A DNA stretch of 36,172 bases from Oscillospiraceae bacterium (GCA_017541995.1 JAFXYD010000058.1:1-36172); one strand, 5' to 3'; counted from the stretch's first letter, positions 1 to 7,007 are shown. The notes: generated by a model not told the origin, from the letters alone. Program-made: numbers and translations.

Positions 1-429
1 CCGGTTCAGTCGCTCCTGGACGCGGTTGAGGCTGTCCTCGAGGCAGAGATACAGCACGTCGCCCTTTTTCGTGGGGAGCTCCCACAGAGGGTCACCCCTT
101 GCGATTCGAATGCCGAGGTCCAGTACCAGCCAGGACTTACCTGCCTTCGGCGCGCCGCCCAGGATTGACAAGCCCTCGGGAAGCAGGCCCTCCACGCAGA
201 AGCGAATCGGCTCCAGCCGCATATCCGCCAACTCCTCACCGCTTACCACGTTGAGAGGCTGAATCTCTCGGCAGGACGGCTCTTCTGTGACGGGACCGGG
301 CGGCAGTTCCCAAGGGGGCTCGGGCTCATAGACCACAGTGGGCTCGCTGGGTACGCTGTCCTCCCACGGGTCGGGGAACGAAAACTTATAGGGCTTTTGC
401 GTAGGGCTTTGCGTTTGGTTATTTGACAT
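1..429 (-). CDS. RepA-like AAA family ATPase (AAA_25), C-terminus beyond window
   Basis: The frame is open from an ATG at 429 to the left edge, so only the first 143 residues are visible. After a proline- and glutamate-rich N-terminal tail of about 70 residues comes a Walker A loop, GGAPKAGKSW, preceded by 'LLPEGLSIL' and followed by 'YLCLEDS', the layout of RepA/RecA-like hexameric helicases (AAA_25) found on plasmids, phages and integrative elements. A good AGGAGG lies just upstream of the ATG. In that leader a short hairpin (CTGCTCC/GGAGCAG) precedes the ribosome binding site. The likely role is replication or maintenance of a mobile element, which is family knowledge; a primase or primase-helicase partner would be expected to the left. 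The family call is fairly secure from the Walker A context, the exact role is not. Confidence 0.8.
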   Translation of the reverse strand, partial: MSNNQTQSPTQKPYKFSFPDPWEDSVPSEPTVVYEPEPPWELPPGPVTEEPSCREIQPLNVVSGEELADMRLEPIRFCVEGLLPEGLSILGGAPKAGKSWLVLDLGIRIARGDPLWELPTKKGDVLYLCLEDSLNRVQERLNR

Positions 430-681
430 ATGTTATCCTCCTTCTCTGCTCCTCGTAAAAATTCGGGAGCAGTATCTATATTACAATTTTCGAGTGTTTT
501 TCCCTGTCTCTCCGGGCCGCTTCCTGTGCTCTGCTTCGACCACGTTTTCGACGGTCCAAACTCACAGCAGCGTAGGGTTTCCCCCTCCCCACCAGAGGCG
601 GGCTTTTTGCTGATAATCCGGATCGTCATATTCCTCCCGGCAGGTGATTCAGTTGTCAAGATACAAGTTGCCGACGACGCG

Positions 682-954
682 TCAGCGGCTGTGGATTCCG
701 GTTTTCTGCCCTGCGGATTTGAGGGCATTCAGCCGATCCTGGGAGTAGGGCTTCGTCAGCCGCAGGCTGCAGCGGTGCTTGTCGATCTCGAAGCTCATTT
801 TGCCGCCGTCGATTTCCGTGATCCGGCAGAGCTCCGGGAACTCCTCCGCAAATCGCCTCAGCCGCTTTTTCAAATCCGTGTTATGGGTGGTGATCTCCAT
901 TGTGGGATCGGCCTCGTTGAAGTAAATCTGAGTGAATTTCTGTTGCTTGTTCAA
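682..954 (-). CDS. small conserved mobile-element protein, function unknown
   Basis: This 90-residue protein uses a TTG start at 954, supported by a GGAGG eight bases upstream; no ATG in frame sits as well. It has a charged, helix-strand composition with the stretch 'TTHNTDLKKRLRRFAEEFPE' followed by a basic C-terminus and no membrane segment. Small proteins of this kind (an 'NTDLKKRL...FPELC' core) recur beside DNA-binding or replication genes on clostridial mobile elements, from memory of the families rather than a search. It lies upstream of the RepA-like ATPase on the same strand with about 250 bases between, so the two may share a transcript. No function is proposed. Confidence 0.65.
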   Translation of the reverse strand: MNKQQKFTQIYFNEADPTMEITTHNTDLKKRLRRFAEEFPELCRITEIDGGKMSFEIDKHRCSLRLTKPYSQDRLNALKSAGQKTGIHSR

Positions 955-997
955 ATGCTTTTCCTCCGAAAACTTGTTGCTTTTTGGCTGTTCCGCT

Positions 998-1119
998 CCG
1001 GGTCAAGACCCGGAAAAGAGAGCCTTTTTTCCGATAAAACTTACTCTGGCGACCCGTTGTACCTTCCCGGTCTGCGCTGTCGGCTGATTTCCGTTTTCCC
1101 CGGGTCAAGACGGGAAAAC
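998..1119 (-). repeat. two related hairpin-forming repeats in leader of minus-strand gene
   Basis: Two degenerate copies of one unit lie in the leader of the 682-954 gene. Read on the minus strand, each begins AAAAAAGGC, runs through a CTTTTCC-like block and ends with GTCTTGACCCGG. Copy one folds as GTTTTCCC (1093-1100) against GGGAAAAC (1112-1119). Copy two is the palindrome CCGGGTCAAGACCCGG at 998-1013. They may be attenuator-like leader hairpins or repeated protein-binding sites; the sequence does not decide. On the plus strand both are followed by a T6 run. Confidence 0.45.
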
Positions 1120-1183
1120 ACGCCTTTTTTCAATCCTCCTTTCTGAGGTTTATTTGATTCAACATTTTGTGACACAATTAGCC

Positions 1184-1212
1184 TTGCCTCCTTCCCGGTC
1201 CTGGGTTATAAT
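1184..1212 (+). promoter_or_regulatory. sigma-A-type promoter of the DUF6076 gene
   Basis: TTGCCT at 1184-1189 and a perfect TATAAT at 1207-1212 are separated by 17 bases. Transcription would begin near 1219, about 95 bases before the start codon. The rest of 955-1313 holds the minus-strand leader repeats and nothing else recognisable. Confidence 0.6.
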
Positions 1213-1313
1213 GTTGATAAGACCATTATACGAATCAGAAATATTTTTTTAAATGTCACATCGAAATAGTCATTTTCGGCTGGTTTCGATTTGAGACAGA
1301 GGGGGGATTGGAT

Positions 1314-2483
1314 ATGCCGCGGATGCTGGTATGGCAGCAAGAAGGCGATACTTTAAAACAAGCCTTTGATGTGTTCGGAGCCAGGGCAAAGGATTTTTCC
1401 GTATCGGAAACCCTGATTTCGTTTTCAGAGTTGGACGTCTCCCGGCTGCATCCCATTGCGGAAGGGCTGTATCAAAAAGCCGACGAGTATTTTTCTCTGA
1501 AAGACAAGCGTAAGTTCACCGCCGAGCAGTTTTTGGAATTCCAGGCCCAACTCCATGAGGCTGTGGCGGCGATCTATGAGCTGGGGGAGCTGTACGGGAA
1601 CCTGGCAGAGGCGGAGTTTTGCGAATGCGGACCGTATTACTGGAGCCTCGACCAGCTGCTGCTGGAGCAGCGGTTAGATTTCTTCGGAACTTGTGCTGCT
1701 ATTCAAAACATGTTCAGCATCGGATGCTTGCTGGTATACTTTTTCATCTACGTCAACGCCTGGATCTGTGAGGGGCTGGAGGAATATATAGAAAAGGGGA
1801 CACTGCTCCCCGCCCATGCCGTCTGCGAGGCACAGATCACGTTGTTCTTCGACAAGGGGGTTGTGACGGAACGGTATGAATTCCAGCGGTCGAGAGACTA
1901 TTTTTCCTATCTGCTCCTTCGGTTTGCTCAGAGCGGAATGCCCTTGCGGAAGTGCGCCTACTGCGGGAAGCTGTTCGTGCCCCTGTCCAAGAAACATACC
2001 AAATACTGTGAGCGGATCCAGAAGAACGGAAAGACCTGCATGGAGCTGGGCCCGGCGAACCGGCACCGCAAGGCGGTGGCGAAGGACCCGGTTTTGGAGA
2101 CCTATGACCGGGTCAAGCGGAGAATGTATAAGCGGACGGAGCGAACAAGCGAGGGCTACGGTGTCAGCGCCTTCCCAATGAGCATTCGGGAGTATTCCGC
2201 CTGGCTGGAAGCTGCCACCGCAGTCCGGCAGCAGTACCTTGATAGAGAGATTTCCGCAGAAGAGGCCATCAAAAAACTGGAGCCGGACGAAACAAAACGT
2301 CCGACTCCAGTGGAGTACGATATTGGAGAATTGGATCAGCCCCGGGAAAATCCGGTCTCCGACAAAACCGCCTGGTGGCAGGAAGGCACCGCAGAGCTGC
2401 TGCGGGCACTAAAGAAAGGGCAGGAATCCGGGGAACTGATCCCGGAGGAAGATGTTGTGGAACACTTTGATTGCAATCAATGA
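1314..2483 (+). CDS. DUF6076 family protein with a Cys/His zinc-binding motif
   Basis: A protein of 389 residues from the ATG at 1314, chosen because the G-rich ribosome binding site (1301-1306) is seven bases away; an in-frame TTG at 1308 would be too close. The N-terminal half is acidic and helical. About residues 215-245 contain CAYCGKLFVP followed by HTKYCERI, a C-x2-C...H-x3-C arrangement expected to bind zinc, then a basic stretch (ANRHRKAVAK, VKRRMYKR) suited to nucleic acid contact. This layout matches the DUF6076 family common on accessory DNA of Clostridia, whose function is unknown; the end resembles CGNR-type zinc fingers. It has its own promoter and is divergent from the minus-strand replication genes. 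A regulatory or DNA-binding role is inference only. Confidence 0.75.
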   Translation: MPRMLVWQQEGDTLKQAFDVFGARAKDFSVSETLISFSELDVSRLHPIAEGLYQKADEYFSLKDKRKFTAEQFLEFQAQLHEAVAAIYELGELYGNLAEAEFCECGPYYWSLDQLLLEQRLDFFGTCAAIQNMFSIGCLLVYFFIYVNAWICEGLEEYIEKGTLLPAHAVCEAQITLFFDKGVVTERYEFQRSRDYFSYLLLRFAQSGMPLRKCAYCGKLFVPLSKKHTKYCERIQKNGKTCMELGPANRHRKAVAKDPVLETYDRVKRRMYKRTERTSEGYGVSAFPMSIREYSAWLEAATAVRQQYLDREISAEEAIKKLEPDETKRPTPVEYDIGELDQPRENPVSDKTAWWQEGTAELLRALKKGQESGELIPEEDVVEHFDCNQ

Positions 2484-2575
2484 TGGACTGAAGAATTCCA
2501 CCCGTCTCAACACATCATATATTTTTCTCTGGATTTGTGTTATACTACATGTATCCACAGGAAAGGAGCGGCGCT

Positions 2576-2800
2576 ATGGAACAACGGAGATCCCTTTTGA
2601 TCAAGGACACCACCCGGGAGGAGCGGGAGCGGATTGTGCACCAGGCCCTGTGGGGGAGCTGTGGGGTGGACTGCGAATTCTGCTCCGGCTGCGACAACCG
2701 GGGCGGCGGGCGGATTGAGAGCATCTACCAGCCCTATATCGACGGTCTAAAGGAGCTGCGGGAGATCAATGCGGAATACAACGCACCCTTTGTGCGATAA
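2576..2800 (+). CDS. small cysteine-rich hypothetical protein
   Basis: A 74-residue protein beginning at the ATG at 2576, preceded by AAAGGAG; the longer in-frame extension to 2537 lacks a ribosome binding site. The middle carries four cysteines, CGVDCEFCSGC, followed by a glycine-rich turn and an amphipathic helical C-terminus. The cysteine spacing (C-x3-C-x2-C-x2-C) suggests a metal or iron-sulfur site. It lies 92 bases after the DUF6076 gene on the same strand, with a TATACT box near 2540 that could be its own promoter. The family was not recognised and no function is assigned. Confidence 0.6.
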   Translation: MEQRRSLLIKDTTREERERIVHQALWGSCGVDCEFCSGCDNRGGGRIESIYQPYIDGLKELREINAEYNAPFVR

Positions 2801-2940
2801 CACGGAACAAATCACCAGCCCCAGACCGGGAAATCCGGCCTGAAGCTGTGTGGTTCTGCGTTATAATGCTGCCTGGCGCTTATTCCTGCCAAAGGTGTTT
2901 CTCCAATTCACCTTTCACAAACATGGGTGTAGAGGTACAA

Positions 2941-2964
2941 TTTACCTGACGTATGTCAAGTAAA
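2941..2964. repeat. 24-bp interrupted dyad upstream of the tandem repeats
   Basis: TTTACCTGAC and GTCAAGTAAA flank GTAT, an almost perfect dyad with one mismatch per arm. It lies between the small cysteine-rich gene and the 23-bp tandem repeats. It may be an operator or a leftover end of an insertion sequence. Bases 2801-2940 show no gene. Confidence 0.35.
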
Positions 2965-2987
2965 ATGCCATTATTAGCAAATCTATC

Positions 2988-3074
2988 GCCAATCGTCGGA
3001 AAAATAATCGGCCAATCGTCGGAAAAATAAACGGCCGATCGTCGGAATAATAATCGGCCAATCGTCGGAAAAAT
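2988..3074. repeat. four tandem copies of a 23-bp unit
   Basis: Copies start at 2988, 3011, 3034 and 3057 (the last is 18 bases). The unit is GCCAATCGTCGG followed by AAAAATAATCG; copies differ at one to three positions, for example GCCGATCGTCGG in copy three. There is no spacer between copies, so this is not a CRISPR array. The array ends 35 bases upstream of the toxin-antitoxin promoter. It could be an iteron-like protein-binding array or part of a transposon end. Confidence 0.75.
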
Positions 3075-3108
3075 GTACTGCTGCGGTATTATCCATGCGA
3101 ATTGACCG

Positions 3109-3137
3109 TTGACATTATATCGCTACAGCGATATAAT
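3109..3137 (+). promoter_or_regulatory. consensus promoter with a 10-bp inverted repeat operator in its spacer
   Basis: TTGACA (3109-3114) and TATAAT (3132-3137) are both perfect and exactly 17 bases apart. The spacer holds TTATATCGCT (3115-3124), AC, and AGCGATATAA (3127-3136), a perfect 10-bp inverted repeat overlapping the -10 box. This is the expected place for autorepression by the HTH antitoxin encoded downstream; the binding partner is inferred. Confidence 0.75.
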
Positions 3138-3159
3138 AAGAGCGAAAGGAGTTGGTCGC

Positions 3160-3852
3160 ATGCTTCTATACCACGGTTCAAAAGAAATCATCACAAAGCC
3201 CAAGTACAACCACGGGAATGCACATAACGATTATGGGAAAGGCTTTTACTGCACGGAGCATATTGAGCTGGCCAGGGAATGGGCCTGCCAGGAGCCGCGG
3301 GACGGGTTCGTGAATCAGTATGAATTGGCGACGGAAGACCTGCGCATCCTGCGGCTGACACAGCCGGACTACCATATTCTGAACTGGCTGGCGATCCTCC
3401 TGGAAAACCGTACCTTTGAGCTCAAAGGCCGAATTGCCGTCAGCGCCAAGGAGTATGTGCTTCGGGAATTCCTGCCGGAATACCGCAGCTACGACGTGAT
3501 CATCGGCTACCGGGCAGACGACTCCTATTTCTCCTTTGCCAGAGACTTCATCAACAACGCCATATCCCTGCAGCAGTTGGGGAAGGCCATGTATCTCGGC
3601 TCTCTCGGGGAGCAGGTGGTCCCTATCAGCAGAAAAGCTTTCTCTGCGCTGCGCTATCTCGGCCACGAATATGTGGACGGCGCTGCCTGGTATCCCAAGT
3701 ACACAGCCAGAGATACCGCGGCGCGAAACGCCTATGCGGAGGAGAGCGCAAAGGAGATTGGGCTGGAGGAGCTTACCGTACTTGACATTATGAGAAGGAG
3801 GATGAAAAATGAAGACATTTTCACCGTCCTACAGCAAAGCCTATCTGAATGA
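3160..3852 (+). CDS. DUF3990 family ADP-ribosyltransferase-like toxin
   Basis: A 230-residue soluble protein from the ATG at 3160 with AAAGGAG upstream; the longer frame to 3109 overlaps the promoter and is rejected. It opens with LLYHGSKEII and then HNDYGKGFYCTEHIELARE, the hallmark of DUF3990, a family placed in the ADP-ribosyltransferase clan and often found as the toxin of two-gene modules. 'YDVIIGYRADDSYFSFARD' near residue 120 is also typical. By family knowledge it would modify a cellular target using NAD; target and activity are unknown. The next gene overlaps its 3' end by 44 bases and encodes an HTH protein, a classic toxin-antitoxin layout with translational coupling. The operator in the promoter supports autoregulation. 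Confidence 0.75.
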   Translation: MLLYHGSKEIITKPKYNHGNAHNDYGKGFYCTEHIELAREWACQEPRDGFVNQYELATEDLRILRLTQPDYHILNWLAILLENRTFELKGRIAVSAKEYVLREFLPEYRSYDVIIGYRADDSYFSFARDFINNAISLQQLGKAMYLGSLGEQVVPISRKAFSALRYLGHEYVDGAAWYPKYTARDTAARNAYAEESAKEIGLEELTVLDIMRRRMKNEDIFTVLQQSLSE

Positions 3853-4459
3853 CGCCATGGACAGCCTCGGCGCCATGTTTGATTATGCCGTCAACGACGG
3901 CGACTACAAAGCAGACGACTTTTTTGACCGTTTCGTCGCCTCCGGCGTCGCAAGAAATATCGAGCTGGGCAATCCAAAGTTTCTGGCGGGCATGTCCGGC
4001 GTGGAAATGGCGCAGGAGGTGCTGCGCCGAACCGAACCGGCGCACAAGCCCTTCCGGCAGCGGTTTCGCGAGCAGCGGATGCCGGAGTACTGGATGGGCT
4101 GGGCGCTTTCCTACCTGCAATGGCGCACCGGAAACAGCTTTTCTCAGCTTCGCAGCCGAAAGCTGGGGCCGACGGAACTGCTGCGGCTCTATCCCATCAT
4201 GCACGAAGCCGACCTGAGCAAGCTGGAAGCCCTGGCTGCGGAACGCATGAGGGATGACACGGGAAAAACCGCGCTTCAGACAATCCGCAAGCAGTGCGGG
4301 CTCTCCCAGGCGCAGCTTGCGAAGGCCTCCGGTGTCTCCCTGCGGATGATCCAGCTTTATGAACAAGGCCAACGAGACATCCGGAAAGCAGAGGCCGGGA
4401 CGATTGCCGCCCTGGCAGACGCGCTGCGCTGCGATATGCAGGCGCTGATTGGTCCGTGA
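3809..4459 (+). CDS. XRE-type HTH antitoxin partner of the DUF3990 protein
   Basis: A 216-residue protein whose ATG (3809) lies inside the toxin gene, with GGAGG at 3797-3801. Residues 1-150 form a domain of unknown fold (DAMDSLGAMFDYAV..., MPEYWMGWALSYLQWRTG) that recurs in proteins next to DUF3990 genes. Residues 152-212 are an XRE/Cro HTH: LQTIRKQCGLSQAQLAKASG, then VSLRMIQLYEQGQRD. The N-terminal domain probably binds the toxin and the HTH probably binds the 10-bp inverted repeat at 3115-3136; both are inference from the arrangement. Toxin first, antitoxin second is the less common order. Confidence 0.75.
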   Translation: MKTFSPSYSKAYLNDAMDSLGAMFDYAVNDGDYKADDFFDRFVASGVARNIELGNPKFLAGMSGVEMAQEVLRRTEPAHKPFRQRFREQRMPEYWMGWALSYLQWRTGNSFSQLRSRKLGPTELLRLYPIMHEADLSKLEALAAERMRDDTGKTALQTIRKQCGLSQAQLAKASGVSLRMIQLYEQGQRDIRKAEAGTIAALADALRCDMQALIGP

Positions 4460-4485
4460 GAAGACAGTGCCCGGTTTCGTGGTGA

Positions 4486-4529
4486 CAAAGCGGCGTTGGT
4501 TCGGTTTTTTAGGAACCAACGCCGCTTTG
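4486..4529. terminator. perfect 17-bp hairpin after the toxin-antitoxin pair
   Basis: CAAAGCGGCGTTGGTTC (4486-4502) pairs perfectly with 4513-4529 around a loop GGTTTTTTAG. No T-run follows, so termination is plausible rather than certain. It separates the toxin-antitoxin operon from the convergent DUF6809 gene and could serve both strands. Confidence 0.6.
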
Positions 4530-4545
4530 CCCAATTCGGAGGCAG

Positions 4546-4827
4546 CTATTCCTCATATAGCTCTGGCTGGTTAGTCAGAGCTTCGGCGGCCAGCTGCATA
4601 CCCAAGCGGAAGCCGCTGCGGAAGGCCAGCCGGGCCTCGTAGTCCCGAAGCTCCGCCTGGTTGCCCTCCAGCTTTTCCAGAATGGCCCCGGCCTCCGGGT
4701 GCAGCGCCGCCAGCTCCGCCCGGTTCCGCTCCATCAGCCGCGCCAGGGCCATCTGCTTCTCATCCTGCTTCTCCAGTACCTCCCCAGGCGTCACCGCCCC
4801 ATACCACAGCGCGTCAATCAGATCCAT
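4546..4827 (-). CDS. DUF6809 family protein
   Basis: A 93-residue protein. The ATG at 4827 (MDLIDALWYG...) is preferred because AGGGAG is seven bases upstream; an in-frame GTG at 4833 is too close. It begins with the typical LIDALWYGAVTPGE segment and continues as an acidic amphipathic helix (RNRAELAALHPEAGAILEKL, RDYEARLAFRSGFRLGMQL), a pattern of DUF6809 proteins that are abundant on clostridial mobile elements. Function is unknown; a coiled-coil or adaptor role is only a guess. A 39-codon small ORF with a strong ribosome binding site overlaps its start by ten bases. Confidence 0.7.
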   Translation of the reverse strand: MDLIDALWYGAVTPGEVLEKQDEKQMALARLMERNRAELAALHPEAGAILEKLEGNQAELRDYEARLAFRSGFRLGMQLAAEALTNQPELYEE

Positions 4828-4937
4828 GCGCACACTCCCTCATAACCCAAAGCGCGGCCCCGGTCCGAACACCCGAACCAAAGCCGCGCCTGGTTGTTTC
4901 TTCTGTTATTATGTTTGTGTTGCATCTTATGCTGCAT
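4818..4937 (-). CDS. possible 39-residue leader peptide overlapping the DUF6809 start
   Basis: An ATG at 4937 is preceded by AAGGAGGG seven bases upstream, a near-ideal site, and the 40-codon frame ends at 4818, ten bases inside the DUF6809 gene. The product begins with a repeated MQHK motif, is basic in the middle and ends GVCAWI. The strong site and overlap suggest translational coupling or a leader; the amino-acid sequence resembles nothing known, so it may be non-functional. Confidence 0.35.
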   Translation of the reverse strand: MQHKMQHKHNNRRNNQARLWFGCSDRGRALGYEGVCAWI

Positions 4938-5018
4938 ATGCGCTCCCTCCTTGCAACACAAAACAATATCACAACTCCCGACGAAAGTCCAGAACTATCG
5001 TGCCTCTTTCTCGCTGTG

Positions 5019-5287
5019 TCAAAGAGGAAATAGCAGCAGAATCATAGCAATGCCGCCAAGCAGAATCATCTCCTGCTTGACGGCGTTTCTATTGCGAATT
5101 GATAGATTTGATTTGTCTTTCCCGTTCTTACTTCTTCTGATAGCCTGTGATCAGGGTCAGCACGAAGCAGATTACGGTATTCCTTCGCCTTCTCCACAGG
5201 CAGCTCGGAATAGTCGACCGATGTTACGTGCGCTTTCGGATGTAACTCTGAAAAAACTATCAGGTTTTTATTTGACTTAATTGACCG
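5019..5287 (-). pseudogene. decayed fragments: SAM methyltransferase piece and membrane-protein piece
   Basis: No intact gene is present. Frame A (5287 down to 5066) reads LIVFSELHPKAHVTSVDYSE then LPVEKAKEY, resembling the second strand and acidic loop of class I SAM-dependent methyltransferases ('...VDYSE.SVEKAKE...'), and then loses resemblance. A second frame from about 5185 to 5019 reads CFVLTLITGYQKK, shifts, and continues through a charged stretch to MILLGGIAMILLLFPL and a stop, like the end of a small membrane protein. The two frames overlap, so this is probably a chimeric junction of deleted genes. Bases 4938-5018 hold nothing further. Both family resemblances are from memory and weak. 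Confidence 0.4.
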
Positions 5288-5379
5288 CTACTGCAACAAG
5301 AGAGGCGTGATTGACCTTGTGTGTCCTCTGACGGGAGGGATTTCATTCGGCGGAGAAACCGACCAACATATGGTGTTTC

Positions 5380-5415
5380 TGTGTAAAACATGTAAGCGCT
5401 TACATGTTTTACACA
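5380..5415. promoter_or_regulatory. 36-bp perfect palindrome, upstream operator of the sugar-acid operon
   Basis: The arms TGTGTAAAACATGTAAGC and its exact complement meet at a central CG with no loop. The core TGTAAGCGCTTACA fits both the LacI-family operator style and the CcpA cre consensus. It lies about 60 bases upstream of the -35 box of the permease operon. A repressor dimer at this site could loop to the second site at 5510-5525. Binding by the LacI protein encoded at the end of the operon is inferred from the third site in front of that gene. Confidence 0.8.
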
Positions 5416-5474
5416 ATTTTTCCTCTGCTTTTTTGTGCAACTCAGAGAAATGACGAAAGATTTTCTCGTAAATA

Positions 5475-5525
5475 TTGACATTTCAAGATCTTAAGTATAT
5501 AATCAAGATATGAAAGCGCTTACAT
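5475..5525 (+). promoter_or_regulatory. promoter and second operator of the permease operon
   Basis: A perfect TTGACA (5475-5480), 17 bases, and a perfect TATAAT (5498-5503). The operator ATGAAAGCGCTTACAT (5510-5525) sits on the expected transcription start, a position that blocks initiation. With the palindrome at 5380-5415, the centres are about 120 bases apart, suitable for looping. A leader of roughly 140 bases follows to the ATG at 5649; no riboswitch was recognised in it. Confidence 0.8.
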
Positions 5526-5648
5526 ATTTTAGCAAATTGGTGGCCACCTTTTGCGCAGCGTTTCTGAACTCAACATCCCGTCAAACCTACTGTGCGTGTT
5601 CGGTAAAGCACGCGCCTGCAGTCACAAAGAAATGAAAAGGAGAACGTC

Positions 5649-7007
5649 ATGGAATACGTAATTGGAATTCTTCTGCTGCTTTCCTTCTTCGGCCTGGTTT
5701 ATTATGCGGTCCGGGGAGGAAACCTGATGATGGGCATTTTTGTCATGGCTATCATCTGGACTGTCCTGCCGATGCTCGGCAATATGCTCGTCAAGAATCC
5801 TGAATTTATCGCCGCAAACGCGGATACCATCGGGATCAGCTGGAAGGATGCCTTGACCAAGGTCTTCCAGAGTGGTCCGGAGGGCTGGGGCTCCACCTTG
5901 GTCAACGTGATTTTCGGCGCCTGGTTCGGCCGCGTGCTGATGAAAACCGGTATCGCTTCCACCCTGATCCGGAAGGTCACCGAGCTGGGCGGCGACAAAC
6001 CGCAGATCACCTGCATCCTGCTTTGCATCGTCACCACCGCCTGCTTCTCCTCTGTGTTCGGTGCCGGTGCGGTGGTCGCCATCGGCGTCATCATCCTGCC
6101 GATCTTTCTGTCCTTGGGCATTCCCAAAACCCTTGCTACCTGCGCGTTCATGATGAGCGTCGGCGCCGGCATGTTCGTGAACCCTGTTCTGTATCAGCAG
6201 TTCTCCGCCTTTTTCCTGGGCGAGGGCGGTGAGCGACTGTACACCTATGAAATGCACACCTCCTGGGGGATTTACGCGCTTCTGGTCCAGGTCGCGGTGG
6301 TCATCGTCATGGTGCTTCTTCTGAGCCGGAAAAAGAAAATCCACGCCTGGGGTGCGGTGACCCCTGCAGACATTCGCGCCCGCAGAGGGGAGAGCGCTCC
6401 CGGGATCGCTCTGATCACGCCGGTTCTTCCGGTGATCCTGCTGATTCTCTTCAAGGTTCCCATCATCCTGGGCTTCACCATCGGCTCATTCTACGCCTAT
6501 ATCACCTGCCGGCAGATCAAAGGCTGGGCTCAGATGTGCCGTATGATCAACAAAGATTTCTTCGACGGTGTGGTGGATACCGCTCCGCTGGTCGGCTTCC
6601 TGCTGATCCTTCCCATGTTCAACAAATCCTCGGAGCTCTGTGTTCCCTACTTCAACGCCCTTCTCGGCGGCGTGATTCCCAACAACACACTGATTCTCAG
6701 CATCGTATTCGCAGTGCTTGCGCCGCTGGGTATGTTCCGCGGTCCGCTGACGCTGTTCGGCTGCGGGGCTGCAACGCTTGGCATCTTGAAGGGCTTCGGT
6801 TTTGCGCCGGCCTTCCTGGCACCGCTCATCATCATTCCCAGTACAGTAATGAACGTTTCCTGCTGTGTGACGCAGTCCTGGATCGTCTGGGGCGTCAATT
6901 ATACCAAGACCACAACGAAGGAATTCCTGAAGGTGAGTCTGGTTGCCGGCTGGATCGTATGTATCATCGTGCAGCTCATGTGCTGGTTCATGTTCGGTCG
7001 GGCATGA
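5649..7007 (+). CDS. GntP/CitMHS-like (ion transporter superfamily) anion permease
   Basis: A 452-residue integral membrane protein with about twelve hydrophobic segments and AAAAGGAG before the ATG. It starts with a membrane helix (EYVIGILLLLSFFGLVYYAV), has glycine-rich re-entrant-looking stretches such as VFGAGAVVAIGVIILP and GAGMFVNPVLYQQF, and a cytoplasmic basic loop at about residues 225-250 (LLSRKKKI...RARRGES). This is the architecture of the gluconate/citrate/C4-dicarboxylate ion transporter superfamily, usually secondary symporters of organic acids. As first gene of an operon ending in KDG kinase and KDPG aldolase it most likely imports a sugar acid or derivative. The exact family and substrate cannot be read from sequence. 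Confidence 0.75.
   Translation: MEYVIGILLLLSFFGLVYYAVRGGNLMMGIFVMAIIWTVLPMLGNMLVKNPEFIAANADTIGISWKDALTKVFQSGPEGWGSTLVNVIFGAWFGRVLMKTGIASTLIRKVTELGGDKPQITCILLCIVTTACFSSVFGAGAVVAIGVIILPIFLSLGIPKTLATCAFMMSVGAGMFVNPVLYQQFSAFFLGEGGERLYTYEMHTSWGIYALLVQVAVVIVMVLLLSRKKKIHAWGAVTPADIRARRGESAPGIALITPVLPVILLILFKVPIILGFTIGSFYAYITCRQIKGWAQMCRMINKDFFDGVVDTAPLVGFLLILPMFNKSSELCVPYFNALLGGVIPNNTLILSIVFAVLAPLGMFRGPLTLFGCGAATLGILKGFGFAPAFLAPLIIIPSTVMNVSCCVTQSWIVWGVNYTKTTTKEFLKVSLVAGWIVCIIVQLMCWFMFGRA

Noticed and set aside
243-629. Minus-strand ORF from an ATG at 629 with a good GGGAGG site
   Set aside because: It overlaps the RepA-like ATPase by almost 190 bases in another frame and the translated sequence turns low-complexity; only a short leader peptide would be plausible.
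881-1108. 75-codon minus-strand frame over the leader repeats
   Set aside because: It starts inside a hairpin repeat, has no ribosome binding site at a proper distance and overlaps the better-supported 682-954 gene.
430-1146. 238-codon plus-strand frame
   Set aside because: It runs antisense to the 682-954 gene and the ATPase leader, has no ribosome binding site and an improbable composition.
2988-3074. Possible CRISPR array
   Set aside because: The 23-bp units abut with no unique spacers and no cas genes are near.
4894-5280. 128-codon plus-strand frame rich in Cys/Leu
   Set aside because: No ribosome binding site; it is antisense to recognisable decayed fragments.
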